Under the pieces are notes generated by a model that saw only the letters and a list, made by a program, of their open reading frames with translations, ran no database searches and had not been told where the DNA came from. From assembly GCA_036826635.1 (NCBI GenBank), contig DAISVY010000005.1, positions 124,001-188,000 of the forward strand: a DNA stretch of 64,000 bases, given 5' to 3'. The position numbers were made by a program, and so were the translations under genes. Every line of letters starts with the position of its first letter. Positions within the stretch are counted from its first letter, which is position 1. Shown one piece after another: positions 18,334-27,670 of the stretch. This stretch comes from DAISVY01 sp036826635 (lineage in GTDB: Bacteria; Zixibacteria; MSB-5A5; GN15; FEB-12).

Positions 18334-19302
18334 TTGGCTTTTAACAAGGACAGCCTGCTGATCGATGCCGCGGCCGAAACCGACAGAATATGCCGGGCTA
18401 TGCGCAGGCAGGTGGTGCACGATTTCAGGAAAAGGGGTGTGGTGGTCGGTATTTCCGGCGGAATCGATTCGTCGGTAGTTGCGGCGCTGTGCGTAAAAGC
18501 CTTCGGGCCGAAGAAAGTTTTTGGGGTTATGATGCCCGAAACCGACTCCTCGCCCGAAAGTGAACATCTGGCCCGCGTTTTGGCCGAACGGTTCGGATTT
18601 GAAACGGCTCTGGAGAGCATTGCCGGCGGTCTGTCCGGTCTGGGTTGCTACCGGCGCCGGGATGAGGCTATCCGGTCGGTTTTTCCCGATTTTGGACCCG
18701 GCTGGAAGGCCAAAATCATCAACCCGACCAATATCCTCGAAAAGGAGACGTTCAATTTCTTCCAGTTGACGGTTATCGACGACCGGGGAGAAGTCCGGAC
18801 CGAACGTCTGCCGCTTAAGGCTTATCTTCAGATTGTAGCCGCCTCGAATCTTAAACAGCGGCTGCGCATGACCACCCTGTACTATCATGGCGAGACGCGC
18901 AACTGGGCGGTGGCCGGGACCGGCAACAAGGACGAGCACATGCAGGGGTTCTTTGTCAAGTACGGTGATGGCGGAGCCGATTTCAAACCGATTGCTCACC
19001 TGTACAAAACCCAGGTCTTTCAGTTGGCACGATATCTTGATCTGCCTCCCGAAATCCTGGACAGAACACCAACCACCGATACATACAGCGCCGAGCAGAC
19101 CCAGGAGGAATTTTTCTTCGGACTCGATTTCTACCGGATGGATATGCTGTGGTATGCCATGGAACACGATGTGCCACCGGCCGAAGCTGCGTCTGTTTTG
19201 GGGCTTACCGTTGAACAGGCCGAGCGCGGTTACGAAAACATACATCGCAAGATTACAGCAACCGAATACTTGAGAATGATGCCGCTGGAGATAGAAGACT
19301 GA
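18334..19302 (+). CDS. NAD synthetase-family (NadE-like) ATP-pyrophosphatase amidase
   Basis: 322 residues. The PP-loop SGGIDSSVVAALC, the TGNKDE motif and KPIAHLYKTQVFQLARYLDLP are those of ammonia-dependent NadE, which makes NAD+ from deamido-NAD+ through an adenylate. It is longer than the usual ~275 residues, with extra sequence between the PP-loop and the RLRMTTLYY helix. It starts at TTG 18334 behind a good AGGGGAG. It sits directly before an acyl carrier protein and an AMP-dependent ligase inside a polysaccharide locus, so it may amidate a locus-specific carboxylate rather than serve housekeeping NAD synthesis; that is inference. Confidence 0.8.
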   Translation: MAFNKDSLLIDAAAETDRICRAMRRQVVHDFRKRGVVVGISGGIDSSVVAALCVKAFGPKKVFGVMMPETDSSPESEHLARVLAERFGFETALESIAGGLSGLGCYRRRDEAIRSVFPDFGPGWKAKIINPTNILEKETFNFFQLTVIDDRGEVRTERLPLKAYLQIVAASNLKQRLRMTTLYYHGETRNWAVAGTGNKDEHMQGFFVKYGDGGADFKPIAHLYKTQVFQLARYLDLPPEILDRTPTTDTYSAEQTQEEFFFGLDFYRMDMLWYAMEHDVPPAEAASVLGLTVEQAERGYENIHRKITATEYLRMMPLEIED

Positions 19303-19357
19303 TTCGCCCCCGGGCGGATGCGGACGGCGGGCTGGAAAAAGAACGGAGAACAGATCG

Positions 19358-19621
19358 ATGGCCTCGATAGACCAGGAGACACTACGTAAAGACCTGCGGG
19401 AGTTCATTGTCGAATCGTTCCTTCTGGGTGACGACTCCGAAGAACTGAACGATACCGATTCATTCATGCAAAAGGGTATAATCGACTCGACCGGCGTTTT
19501 GGAACTGGCCGCGTTTGTCGAGGAGAAATACGAGATAAAGGTCGAGGACGAAGATATGGTTCCGGCCAATCTGGATTCAATCGAGAATCTGGCCGGGTTC
19601 ATCTCGGGGAAGATGAACTGA
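19358..19621 (+). CDS. Stand-alone acyl carrier protein
   Basis: This 87-residue acidic four-helix protein has GIIDSTGVLEL, whose serine is the 4'-phosphopantetheine site. Its length and acidity fit a discrete ACP. It is followed by an AMP-dependent ligase that could load it. It is distinct from a fatty-acid-synthase ACP, which normally carries DSL. It likely serves a dedicated acylation or amidation step of the exopolysaccharide. Confidence 0.88.
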   Translation: MASIDQETLRKDLREFIVESFLLGDDSEELNDTDSFMQKGIIDSTGVLELAAFVEEKYEIKVEDEDMVPANLDSIENLAGFISGKMN

Positions 19622-19685
19622 GGCGAGGGGAAGGAAATTTCCGGTTGCCCTCGGCGGGTGGTCGCGGAGAGAGCCGGCGTGAGTT

Positions 19686-21251
19686 ATGAAGGTTGCGGAT
19701 TTTCTTGAACACAGCGCAGCGGTCTGGCCCGACCATTGCGCGGTTACTCACGGTGAGCGGAACATCACTTTCGCCCAGCTTTGGCGGGCCGTCTACGGTC
19801 TCAGTGAATATCTCAGGGGACTGCCGGTGGCGCCGGGCTCTCGCATGGCCGTGTTGTTCGAGAATTCCATAGAATATATTATCTGCTTCTTTGCCGTTAT
19901 CAAGGCCGGTTTTGTCGTGGTCCCTCTCGATACGTCGGCCAACCCGCGAACTCTTCACAGTATCATTGACGACTGCGGCCCGACGGTGCTTTTCTGTCAG
20001 GCCCGTTATCGGCGGCATCTTGGTGTTATCGTGGGCGAAACTTCGCCGCTGCAACACATCATTTCCGATAAGGACTACAAGCTGGATTTCGAGGGAATCC
20101 GCAAGCATCTGCTGTCGGATATTCCGGGCGATCCGGATAATCTCCCGGACAGTCTGGTCGCGCCCGAGCCGGTCGAGCATGAACTGAGCTGGGATGATTC
20201 ACCGCACGAGTTGACCGCCATATATTACACGTCGGGAAGCACCGGTGATGCCAAGGGCGTGATGTTGTCGCATCGCAATCTGGTATCCAATACCATTGGC
20301 ACGGTGGAATATCTCAGGCTTACTTCTGCCGACAGCATCATGGTTATTTTGCCATTCTATTACATCTATGGCAACTCGCTGCTTCTGACGCATGTTGCCT
20401 GCGGCGGGCGTGTGGTGATCGATAACCGGTTTCTTTATCCTGAGGTCGTTCTGGATACGATGGAAGCCGAGAGCGTTACCGGTTTTTCCGGTGTGCCCTC
20501 GAATTTCATCATCCTGTTGGGTAAATCGACATTCACCAATCGCAAGCTGGAAAGCCTTCGATACTTCACTCAGGCGGGTGGGGCTATGGCCCCGGACGTT
20601 ACGCGGCAGCTTATGAAGGCCTTCGGTCACAAGGAAATATGGATCATGTACGGTCAGACCGAAGCTTCGCCGAGAGCCAGTTATCTGCCACCGGAGATGC
20701 TCGAGAAAAAGCTCGGTTCAATCGGTATTGCCGTGCCGGGGGTGACCCTGACGGTGGTCGATGACGAGGGACGGGAAGTGCCCCGGGGAGAGACCGGGCA
20801 GATCGGTGTGACCGGTCCCAATGTCATGCTGGGCTACTGGAATCAGCCGGAGGAGACGAAGCTCGTTGTCCGCAACGGGATGTTGTTGACCGGTGATCTG
20901 GCCCGCCAGGACGAAGACGGCTATTTTTACGTGGTCGGGCGAAAAAAAGAGATCATCAAGACCGGCGGCAACCGGGTCAGTTCCAAAGAAGTCGAGGAGT
21001 GTCTGCTCAAAAACGACAAGATTCTGGAAGTGGCCGTGTTTGGGGTGCCCGACGATCTGCTGGGTGAAGCTATAAAGGCGGTAGTCGTGCTAAAATCGGG
21101 TGCCCGGGCCGACAAGAAAGAGATACAGGCACACTGCAAAAGGTATCTGGCTCCGCATAAGGCGCCCAAATACGTCCTGTTCATGGAAGAGCTGCCCAAA
21201 TATCAGTCGGGGAAAGTAAACAAACCGCTGTTGGCCAGCCAGAGCGTCTGA
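19686..21251 (+). CDS. AMP-dependent acyl-CoA/acyl-ACP synthetase
   Basis: This 521-residue ANL-superfamily enzyme has the ATP loop YYTSGSTGDAKGV near residue 181 and the YGQTEASPRA motif. TGDLARQDEDGYFYVVGRKKEIIKTGG and the C-terminal YQSGKVNK catalytic lysine complete the signature set. It activates a carboxylic acid as an adenylate and passes it to a thiol; the adjacent ACP is the obvious acceptor. The chain length is not predictable. The gene starts 64 bp after the ACP stop with no clear terminator between, so it is probably co-transcribed. Confidence 0.88.
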   Translation: MKVADFLEHSAAVWPDHCAVTHGERNITFAQLWRAVYGLSEYLRGLPVAPGSRMAVLFENSIEYIICFFAVIKAGFVVVPLDTSANPRTLHSIIDDCGPTVLFCQARYRRHLGVIVGETSPLQHIISDKDYKLDFEGIRKHLLSDIPGDPDNLPDSLVAPEPVEHELSWDDSPHELTAIYYTSGSTGDAKGVMLSHRNLVSNTIGTVEYLRLTSADSIMVILPFYYIYGNSLLLTHVACGGRVVIDNRFLYPEVVLDTMEAESVTGFSGVPSNFIILLGKSTFTNRKLESLRYFTQAGGAMAPDVTRQLMKAFGHKEIWIMYGQTEASPRASYLPPEMLEKKLGSIGIAVPGVTLTVVDDEGREVPRGETGQIGVTGPNVMLGYWNQPEETKLVVRNGMLLTGDLARQDEDGYFYVVGRKKEIIKTGGNRVSSKEVEECLLKNDKILEVAVFGVPDDLLGEAIKAVVVLKSGARADKKEIQAHCKRYLAPHKAPKYVLFMEELPKYQSGKVNKPLLASQSV

Positions 21252-21401
21252 GGATGATCGGTACGATTGAGATTGCCTCGGAGCAGGGAATCGGGTAGAT
21301 TGATGACGGGTTGGCATAACCACTGACATGATTCGACGGTATAACCATGGAGACCAAGGTCCGGCGCAGATTAAGATTAGTTGACCGTCCGGGTATCTGA
21401 T

Positions 21402-22916
21402 ATGACTGTAAAGAGAAGCTCGTTATACGACGTCCGGGATATCGGCGAGATAATCTGGAAGCGCAAGTGGCTTATAATCGTGCCGCTGATACTGGTTACG
21501 CTTGCCACTTACGGTGCTTCGCTTCTGATTACCCCGGAATACGAGGCTTCGGCCATTATTTCCATCTCGGATGATGTTCATCTCAATACCGAACTTCAGC
21601 GCCTTTTGGGGATCGAACCGGTTTACCGGCGTGACAGTCGACGTCGCGATCAATTGCGCGGCATCTATAACGAAGTCACGTCATCGGCTTATCTGAGTCA
21701 ACTTGTTCAGCAGTTGCAGCTCGATCAGGACCCGATTCTGGAGCGGAAAGCCCGTCAGTTGAAGGCTGTCAGTCGTGATGCCAGTCTTGAGCAGATCAAA
21801 CTCGACCTGATTCAAAACCAGTTGAAAAACAAAATCTCGGTGAGCTTTGTCGCCGATGATCAGGTTCAAATAACCGTTCAGTCGGAACGGCCGCGTCTGG
21901 CCAGAGACATAGCCAACAGCCTTGGTGATATTTTCATCAATGAACGTGTCAAGCAGGAGTTGACTTCGTTGCGTTCATCGCAGGATTTCTCCGACATCCA
22001 GTTGGAAAAATACGAGAACCTGCTCGAGGAAAAGATCAACGAACGCACGACCCTTGAGCAACGACTCCGGCGGATGCAGCTCGACGAATCTATAACTTCC
22101 GAGGGTAACCGTTCGGAAATTACCTCGGAAATCACCATGACCGATAACGAGATTGATGACTCTCGCCAGCAGGAAAGAACGGTGCTGGGTCAGTTGGGTT
22201 TGGTGGAGGGGCTTTCCACCGCGCAGTTGAGCCTGAAAGAATCCGACCGTTATGAAGAACTGAAATCGGACCTGCGCGGTCAACTACGGAGTATGTCCGA
22301 ACAGATGGCCCGGTATGCCTGGAGCGATCCAGAAATCCTCAATTTCAAACTTCGACAAAACAATATCCTCAACTCCATCGAGGCCGAGAACCGCACCTCG
22401 GTTAACGCGCAGTATGGTCAATACGACGATGACGTGCGCGGTAAGCTTATCCGCCTGTTCAATATCCGGACCAACCTTGACTATCTGTATATGAAGGCTT
22501 CTTATCTCGGTTCGGCTATCGATGAACTGACGGCCAAGATCAACATGATCCCGGAATTGCAGTCCCAGCTAAGCCGACTGAACGAAGAAATTGCCACGAC
22601 CACCGATATCCGCGACCGTTTCAAGCGCCAGGAAGCGAGTTCTTCCATCTCTCAGGATTTGCTTCAGGACGCTTCGTCGGTTAAGTACAAAGTTATCGAG
22701 CCGGCCAAGCTGCCGCTGGCTCCGTTCAAGCCGGACCGCAAGAAAGTTATCCTGATGGGGCTCGTGCTGGGGCTGGTGATCGGTGCCGGTGCGGCCGTGG
22801 TTGCGGAGCTTCTCGATAATTCCCTCAAGAAAGTGGAAGAGGTGGAGGACTTTCTCAATCTTCCGGTACTCGGTATTACGCCCAAAGCCGAGTTTCTCAA
22901 GAAAGTGCGTCGCTGA
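21402..22916 (+). CDS. Wzz/GNVR-type polysaccharide chain-length determinant protein
   Basis: 504 residues from ATG 21402. An N-terminal membrane helix (KWLIIVPLILVTLATYGASLLI) and a C-terminal one (VILMGLVLGLVIGAGAAVVAELLD) flank a long periplasmic part with extended coiled coils (about 180-420). The proline-rich PLAPFKPDRK before the second helix is characteristic of Wzz/PCP proteins. There is no C-terminal tyrosine kinase domain, so it is a PCP-1/2a-like regulator without its kinase in this window. It controls chain length or links export to the envelope. Confidence 0.85.
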   Translation: MTVKRSSLYDVRDIGEIIWKRKWLIIVPLILVTLATYGASLLITPEYEASAIISISDDVHLNTELQRLLGIEPVYRRDSRRRDQLRGIYNEVTSSAYLSQLVQQLQLDQDPILERKARQLKAVSRDASLEQIKLDLIQNQLKNKISVSFVADDQVQITVQSERPRLARDIANSLGDIFINERVKQELTSLRSSQDFSDIQLEKYENLLEEKINERTTLEQRLRRMQLDESITSEGNRSEITSEITMTDNEIDDSRQQERTVLGQLGLVEGLSTAQLSLKESDRYEELKSDLRGQLRSMSEQMARYAWSDPEILNFKLRQNNILNSIEAENRTSVNAQYGQYDDDVRGKLIRLFNIRTNLDYLYMKASYLGSAIDELTAKINMIPELQSQLSRLNEEIATTTDIRDRFKRQEASSSISQDLLQDASSVKYKVIEPAKLPLAPFKPDRKKVILMGLVLGLVIGAGAAVVAELLDNSLKKVEEVEDFLNLPVLGITPKAEFLKKVRR

Positions 22917-22986
22917 AGAGCGGCGTTCTCCCGTCTAAAACAATTGCCATCGTGAATCGTAACGGTTATACTGGTGCGGCACGGGC

Positions 22987-25083
22987 ATGTCGAGTGTGAA
23001 TCCTCGCGAGCAAAGGACCTGCTTGTATACACGCGTCGTAGTGATGGTGGCCGACGGAGCCAGAGCGGACCTGATGAAACAGCTTCTGGCCGACGGGCGG
23101 CTTCCCAATATCCAAAAGCATATTGTCGAAGGCGGTTGTTATCGCACCGCTCTTTCGGTGTTCCCGAGTACTACCGGACCGGCTCACATTCCTTTCGTTA
23201 CCGGCCTGCATCCCGGAACGGCCAATGTGCCGGGCTATCGCTGGCTTTGCCGTCGGACTCATGATAATCGTCGCCGGAGTATCTATCGACATCGCAGTCT
23301 CAACAGTCCGCGCGGTATGATGGTCGGGCGCGACATGGACCCGGAGAAAACGATTTCTCTGTTCGAGTATTACGACAAGCCGAGCTCGGTGCTCGAACTG
23401 ATCGATTATTGCCCCAATCAATCGCTGTATAAAGTAGTTGCCAGACGCCTTATGCGAGTCGTGCAGGCACACAAGACCGACGATTGGAGCCGGGTCGACC
23501 GAATGGTGGAGCGGCTGATTATTAAACGCATCGAGGCCGGGAGTGAGTGTGTTATCGGCAGCTTCTTCGGAATCGACGAGTATTCGCATCTCTACGATCC
23601 TTTCGACGAGCGCACTATCGGCGCCTATGAGAATATCGACAGAGCCATCGGTAATATCGTGGCGGCCCTCAAACGACAGGGAGTGTTCGAGCAGACTATC
23701 ATGGCGGTAGTGTCCGATCATGGTCTGAGCGCGACCAAAGTGCATATCCCGCTGGTTGACATCGTCAAAGAACACGGTTTCGAGCCGTACTATTATCCCA
23801 AGCTGTACCGACGACGGTGCGACAGTGCCGTTATGGAAAGCGGCAACGCCATGGCTGCGCTATACTTCAGGCGCGGTGAGCGGTGGGGGGAACACTGGTC
23901 CTATCAGGAAATGGCCGAGGATAACCGAATCGGTCGGCTTATCGAGAGTCTGCGGGGCACCGAGGGTGTGTCGTTTGTCGGGGCGCGGTTGCCTGAAGGC
24001 GGGGTCGTTTTTCTGGGTCGGGAGGGTATCCTTCGTGCCGTTCGAGACGGTGAGACGTTTGACATCAGCGTGGAAGGAGCCAACCCGCTGGTCGAACATC
24101 CGGTGGGACAGTTCACCCGGCGGCAGCTTTTCGAGATGACGTACCATCATACTTATCCGGACGCCGTCAACCAGCTTGCCATGTTGTTCGTCAGTCCGCG
24201 TTCCGGGGACCTGGCGGTCAGCAGCGATCCGGGTTACGATCTGCGCCTGCAGCACGAAGACCCCGAGCATCACAGTTCGCATGGCTCACTGCACCGGGAA
24301 CACATGCACGTGCCGCTCATGTTTTCGGTCCCGGTCGAAGAGGAGTACGTTTACAATTACGACCTGGTGCCAACCATTCTGCGTCTGACCGGTAAGCGGC
24401 CGAAGCGACCACTGGACGGACACCTGTTGACGCCGGTCAACGGCTTTTCGGCCGAGACGGCTTTTCGCCCGGCCGAACCGACAGACGATGACAATGCGGA
24501 AGCCGACTCCGAGAACAAGAAGAAAGGTGGACTGACGTCGATTTTTATTACGGTCGGTATCATCCTGATGGGGATGATCGTGGTGGCCGTTTTCAAAGAC
24601 GATATCAACGGTGTCGGCGAGTACCTGATGACCACCTACGGCGAGAAGTGGGTTGATTTTATCCTGTTTGCCCTGACGGCGGTGAGCAGCACGCCGCTGG
24701 CCCTGCCTATCTGGGGGTATGCGCTGGTCGGTATTGCCATGGGTTACCATGTGCTGCGGCTGGCCGCGATCATGGCGGTCGGCTCGGCCACCGGATCGTA
24801 CGTGACTTTTTTGCTGGGGCGTTATTTCGGCAATACCGGCTGGGTTAAACGACGTTTCCCCAATATCCATCATCATCCCTGGACGCACGGGCGGTCGAAG
24901 AAGTACGTGACGGCGCTGCTGTTTCTGGGGACGGCGTCGCCGATTCCCTGCGACGTTTTCTACGTTGCCTGCGGGGCCAAGCGGTATCCTTCGCTCTTGT
25001 TCTGGCTTACGATGATAGCGGCGCGTTTTGTTCGTTATTGCTATTTGGGCTACGGGTTCAAATATTTCCATGATTGGTTTTAG
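22987..25083 (+). CDS. Type I phosphodiesterase/alkaline-phosphatase-superfamily enzyme fused to a DedA-like membrane domain
   Basis: 698 residues. Residues ~15-470 form an alkaline-phosphatase-superfamily domain: metal-binding VADGARAD (Asp23), a nucleophile region FPSTTGPAHIPF (Thr62/63), DEYSHLYD and SDHG for the metal site. Residues ~510-698 hold one helix followed by a DedA/VTT-like segment (AIMAVGSATGSYVTFLLGRYFG, FLGTASPIPCD). DedA proteins act in membrane-lipid handling. The join suggests phosphodiester cleavage on a lipid- or polysaccharide-linked substrate, but which membrane face the enzyme domain occupies is unclear as there is no N-terminal signal peptide. Confidence 0.75.
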   Translation: MSSVNPREQRTCLYTRVVVMVADGARADLMKQLLADGRLPNIQKHIVEGGCYRTALSVFPSTTGPAHIPFVTGLHPGTANVPGYRWLCRRTHDNRRRSIYRHRSLNSPRGMMVGRDMDPEKTISLFEYYDKPSSVLELIDYCPNQSLYKVVARRLMRVVQAHKTDDWSRVDRMVERLIIKRIEAGSECVIGSFFGIDEYSHLYDPFDERTIGAYENIDRAIGNIVAALKRQGVFEQTIMAVVSDHGLSATKVHIPLVDIVKEHGFEPYYYPKLYRRRCDSAVMESGNAMAALYFRRGERWGEHWSYQEMAEDNRIGRLIESLRGTEGVSFVGARLPEGGVVFLGREGILRAVRDGETFDISVEGANPLVEHPVGQFTRRQLFEMTYHHTYPDAVNQLAMLFVSPRSGDLAVSSDPGYDLRLQHEDPEHHSSHGSLHREHMHVPLMFSVPVEEEYVYNYDLVPTILRLTGKRPKRPLDGHLLTPVNGFSAETAFRPAEPTDDDNAEADSENKKKGGLTSIFITVGIILMGMIVVAVFKDDINGVGEYLMTTYGEKWVDFILFALTAVSSTPLALPIWGYALVGIAMGYHVLRLAAIMAVGSATGSYVTFLLGRYFGNTGWVKRRFPNIHHHPWTHGRSKKYVTALLFLGTASPIPCDVFYVACGAKRYPSLLFWLTMIAARFVRYCYLGYGFKYFHDWF

Positions 25084-25126
25084 GGTTGATGGCACAAGTC
25101 TAATTTCTAAGAGGGAGGGTAATAGT

Positions 25127-25864
25127 ATGCGGTTAGCGATTTTCCTCGTTATCTGTATCAGCATACCGATTAGTGCGTCTGCGTGGTGGAGTACAGACGT
25201 TGACACTGTTGAGGTCCGCTACCCCAGTGGTCAACTGCAGGAGCAATACCAGACGGTGCTTTATGGAGGAAACGACAGGCTCTACAGGCTGGGATTTTAT
25301 CAGTCCTGGTACGAGAACGGGCAACTCGAATGGGACGGTCAGTACGAAGAAGGTCTCAAGAGTGGCACGTGGATCAGATGGGACAGCACCGGCCGACGGA
25401 GAGAGGAAATTCCTTTTCTCGCAGGGGAAAAACACGGTACCGAAATCGTGTGGAACACCAACGGCACGGTCAAAGAAAAACTAAATTATCGCAACGGTAA
25501 ACGGCACGGCCTGTGTGTTTGGCGACAAACCGATTACGACATAAACGCCGCCTTTAACAATATCTGGATGACGGTTGATAGTGAATCGTTTTATCTTGAT
25601 GGAGTGGTGTTGGTTTCCATGAGTCGTTCTTCGGGCGACGAAGGATCAATTCTGGAATGCTCCGGTTTACCGAGTCCGTATTACAATTCGGAACTCGATT
25701 TCTGGGTGGAGTGGCAAAAGTGGCCTTGCAAGCCTTTTGTCGGTCCGATGGTCGACGGCAAAAAGGATGGGGTATGGATTCTGTGGACACCGACTGGAGG
25801 GGTGGAGAGGGTAGATTACTATGTAAAAGGCGAGCTTATTTATGTAGAGCAGTCGCCCCGTTAA
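25127..25864 (+). CDS. Secreted MORN/YwqK-like repeat protein
   Basis: 245 residues from ATG 25127, behind GAGGGAGG; upstream in-frame starts lie inside the previous gene. A signal peptide (MRLAIFLVICISIPISASA) precedes repeats of the type YPSGQLQ..., YENGQLEWDGQYEEGLKSGTW and NGTVKEKLNYRNGKRHG. These resemble the MORN-like repeats of YwqK-family proteins. They form a beta-sheet surface for binding, but no partner is known. Base composition is more AT-rich than the genes upstream. Confidence 0.7.
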   Translation: MRLAIFLVICISIPISASAWWSTDVDTVEVRYPSGQLQEQYQTVLYGGNDRLYRLGFYQSWYENGQLEWDGQYEEGLKSGTWIRWDSTGRRREEIPFLAGEKHGTEIVWNTNGTVKEKLNYRNGKRHGLCVWRQTDYDINAAFNNIWMTVDSESFYLDGVVLVSMSRSSGDEGSILECSGLPSPYYNSELDFWVEWQKWPCKPFVGPMVDGKKDGVWILWTPTGGVERVDYYVKGELIYVEQSPR

Positions 25865-25973
25865 GAAACGTGAGGCCGGGATAAAGCCACGGATGTGGAA
25901 ATCGGCTCCTCTATGTTTCAGGCCATTCACGAGCGGTGATTAATCATTTTCGGCCGTACGGTCGTCTTAAATT

Positions 25974-27670
25974 ATGGTGGTAGGTTAAACCTGTATCCTG
26001 GGGGGATAAGATGTTCAACAAAATACGACAAAAGGGGCTTATTGCGGCAGGGCTGTGTTCGCTGGTTTTGTTTGCCGGATCTTTCACTTTTGGCTCTGAT
26101 AACGGGAGTGAAAAGAGAGATGATCCGCTAAAACCGGAAAGACAATGGCAGAATACCTTCCATGAAAGTTTGAGTGACTTCGATGAAAAAGATCCTGAGA
26201 GAGTGAAGTATGAAAGCCGACTTTATCTCCTTGATCTCATGGCCAGACATAAGGGGCCTAATTCTGTTGAAGCACAGTGCCTTGATAGTCTTATGAAGCT
26301 GGATGTCAATCTCTATTCTAATCTGGTAAACGCAGTCCTGACCCACGGGTTGAGTAGTCTTGACTATACTTTCGGAAACGGGGGTGAAGAAGAGAGTTTC
26401 TTTGACCAATTGGATAAGAGAGCCCTTTGGACACTTCAGCATGAAGGTCACATCCCTGGAGGCTTTCCTGTTGCTTTTGATGATTTAGGTAAATGGGTTC
26501 TTCAAAGAGGAATTCCTGAAGTAATTAAGCGGAGCTCAAAATCTATACTTGTTAAGTTTGCTGATGGAATGGCAGATGAAGAATGGTTCTTCAAAAGAGA
26601 TAATTTTGGGTATTATCGTGGTGTTGAGTATTATACGCATTGTGGAGAGAAAGTTAAGCCATTTCAGGAATTCAAATTGAAGGAGATGAAAATGTCTCGG
26701 ACGGTTGTTACGGAAGTTCCCTGGGATGAGGCTCTGGAAATAAGCTTAAGCTCTTATACTTTTCCCTGTAATCTGAGTGACAATCCCTGGCGAACCCCCG
26801 AAGGTGACTGGCCGATGACGCGAGCCGGTATTGAAGCCCGTTTGAATTTGGAGGACGTTTCGGTTGAACGCAAAAGCGATTCCGCCTTTGTTGAAGTGCT
26901 ATTCGAATACGAGGTTTGCCGGGCCGGGAGCGGCAAGGTTGTCAGTGCCGGTAGATTTCAGGCCGATAGTATCGACGTGACAGGTGCTTCTAAACAAGAT
27001 GGTATCTACTTGTCTATGTTGAGCAATCCATTTTCTACGGCTGGTGAGGAGGATGAAGGGGCTTATAAATTGTCACTTAAAGCGACGAGCGGTGAAAAAG
27101 TAACCGTCAAAAATGTCCCCTTTAACGTCGAACAGGGGGTGTGCGAGTTCATAATCCTTGATGAAGAACAACCGGTCTCTTCGCATGGTGTCCCGAAGGC
27201 GAAAGTCCGGAATCTGAGCGGGAATATCAACCTCGGCAAGGGGAAGACTTATGAGGGGATCATGCCCGTTATGAACCTGTTTTCTCAGGGAGAGGATTAT
27301 AGCGGGCAGGGCGAAGTGATTATACTGAAGGCCGGTGATAAAGCGGGAAGAGTCATTGTTGATCGTAAAGTGGAAAAGGCAGACTCAAGTAAGGGAGGTT
27401 CCAGGACAATTCATGCTTGTGCGTCTTTTCAAAAGCAGTATGCCCAGTTTTCTATCGAGCATTTCGAGTTTGATTCCAGAACTCCCAATGAATATCTGAG
27501 GATAACTTTCCTCGTTCCGGAGAGTATCGAGTCCGGGCCGAGCACTCTTTATGTCCCGATATATAGCTCCGGACCTCGGGGGTGCGAAGAAGTCATGCAA
27601 GGAAGAGCAGATGTAGAGATTATCGATTGAGCTTGTGTGCTTTTTGCCTTTGTCTGACTTCACTCGGAGA
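25974..27670 (+). repeat. Unit 1 of a perfect 1,697-bp tandem duplication
   Basis: The sequence from 25974 (ATGGTGGTAGG) to 27670 is followed immediately by the second unit at 27671. The flanking bases differ at once (T at 25973 versus A at 27670). The unit covers a 37-bp leader, one 539-codon gene and 40 bp of 3' sequence. Confidence 0.95.
26011..27630 (+). CDS. Secreted protein of unknown function, copy 1
   Basis: 539 residues. An N-terminal signal peptide (KGLIAAGLCSLVLFAGSFTFG) is followed by a charged helical part (about 35-160) and then a beta-rich half with many alternating hydrophobic residues (about 270-539), possibly Ig-like or GWxTD-like; I cannot assign a family. Scattered single cysteines might pair in the periplasm. 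The start follows GGGGGGAT. The gene is AT-rich compared with the polysaccharide locus, which may mean recent acquisition. An identical copy follows at 27708. Confidence 0.75.
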   Translation: MFNKIRQKGLIAAGLCSLVLFAGSFTFGSDNGSEKRDDPLKPERQWQNTFHESLSDFDEKDPERVKYESRLYLLDLMARHKGPNSVEAQCLDSLMKLDVNLYSNLVNAVLTHGLSSLDYTFGNGGEEESFFDQLDKRALWTLQHEGHIPGGFPVAFDDLGKWVLQRGIPEVIKRSSKSILVKFADGMADEEWFFKRDNFGYYRGVEYYTHCGEKVKPFQEFKLKEMKMSRTVVTEVPWDEALEISLSSYTFPCNLSDNPWRTPEGDWPMTRAGIEARLNLEDVSVERKSDSAFVEVLFEYEVCRAGSGKVVSAGRFQADSIDVTGASKQDGIYLSMLSNPFSTAGEEDEGAYKLSLKATSGEKVTVKNVPFNVEQGVCEFIILDEEQPVSSHGVPKAKVRNLSGNINLGKGKTYEGIMPVMNLFSQGEDYSGQGEVIILKAGDKAGRVIVDRKVEKADSSKGGSRTIHACASFQKQYAQFSIEHFEFDSRTPNEYLRITFLVPESIESGPSTLYVPIYSSGPRGCEEVMQGRADVEIID

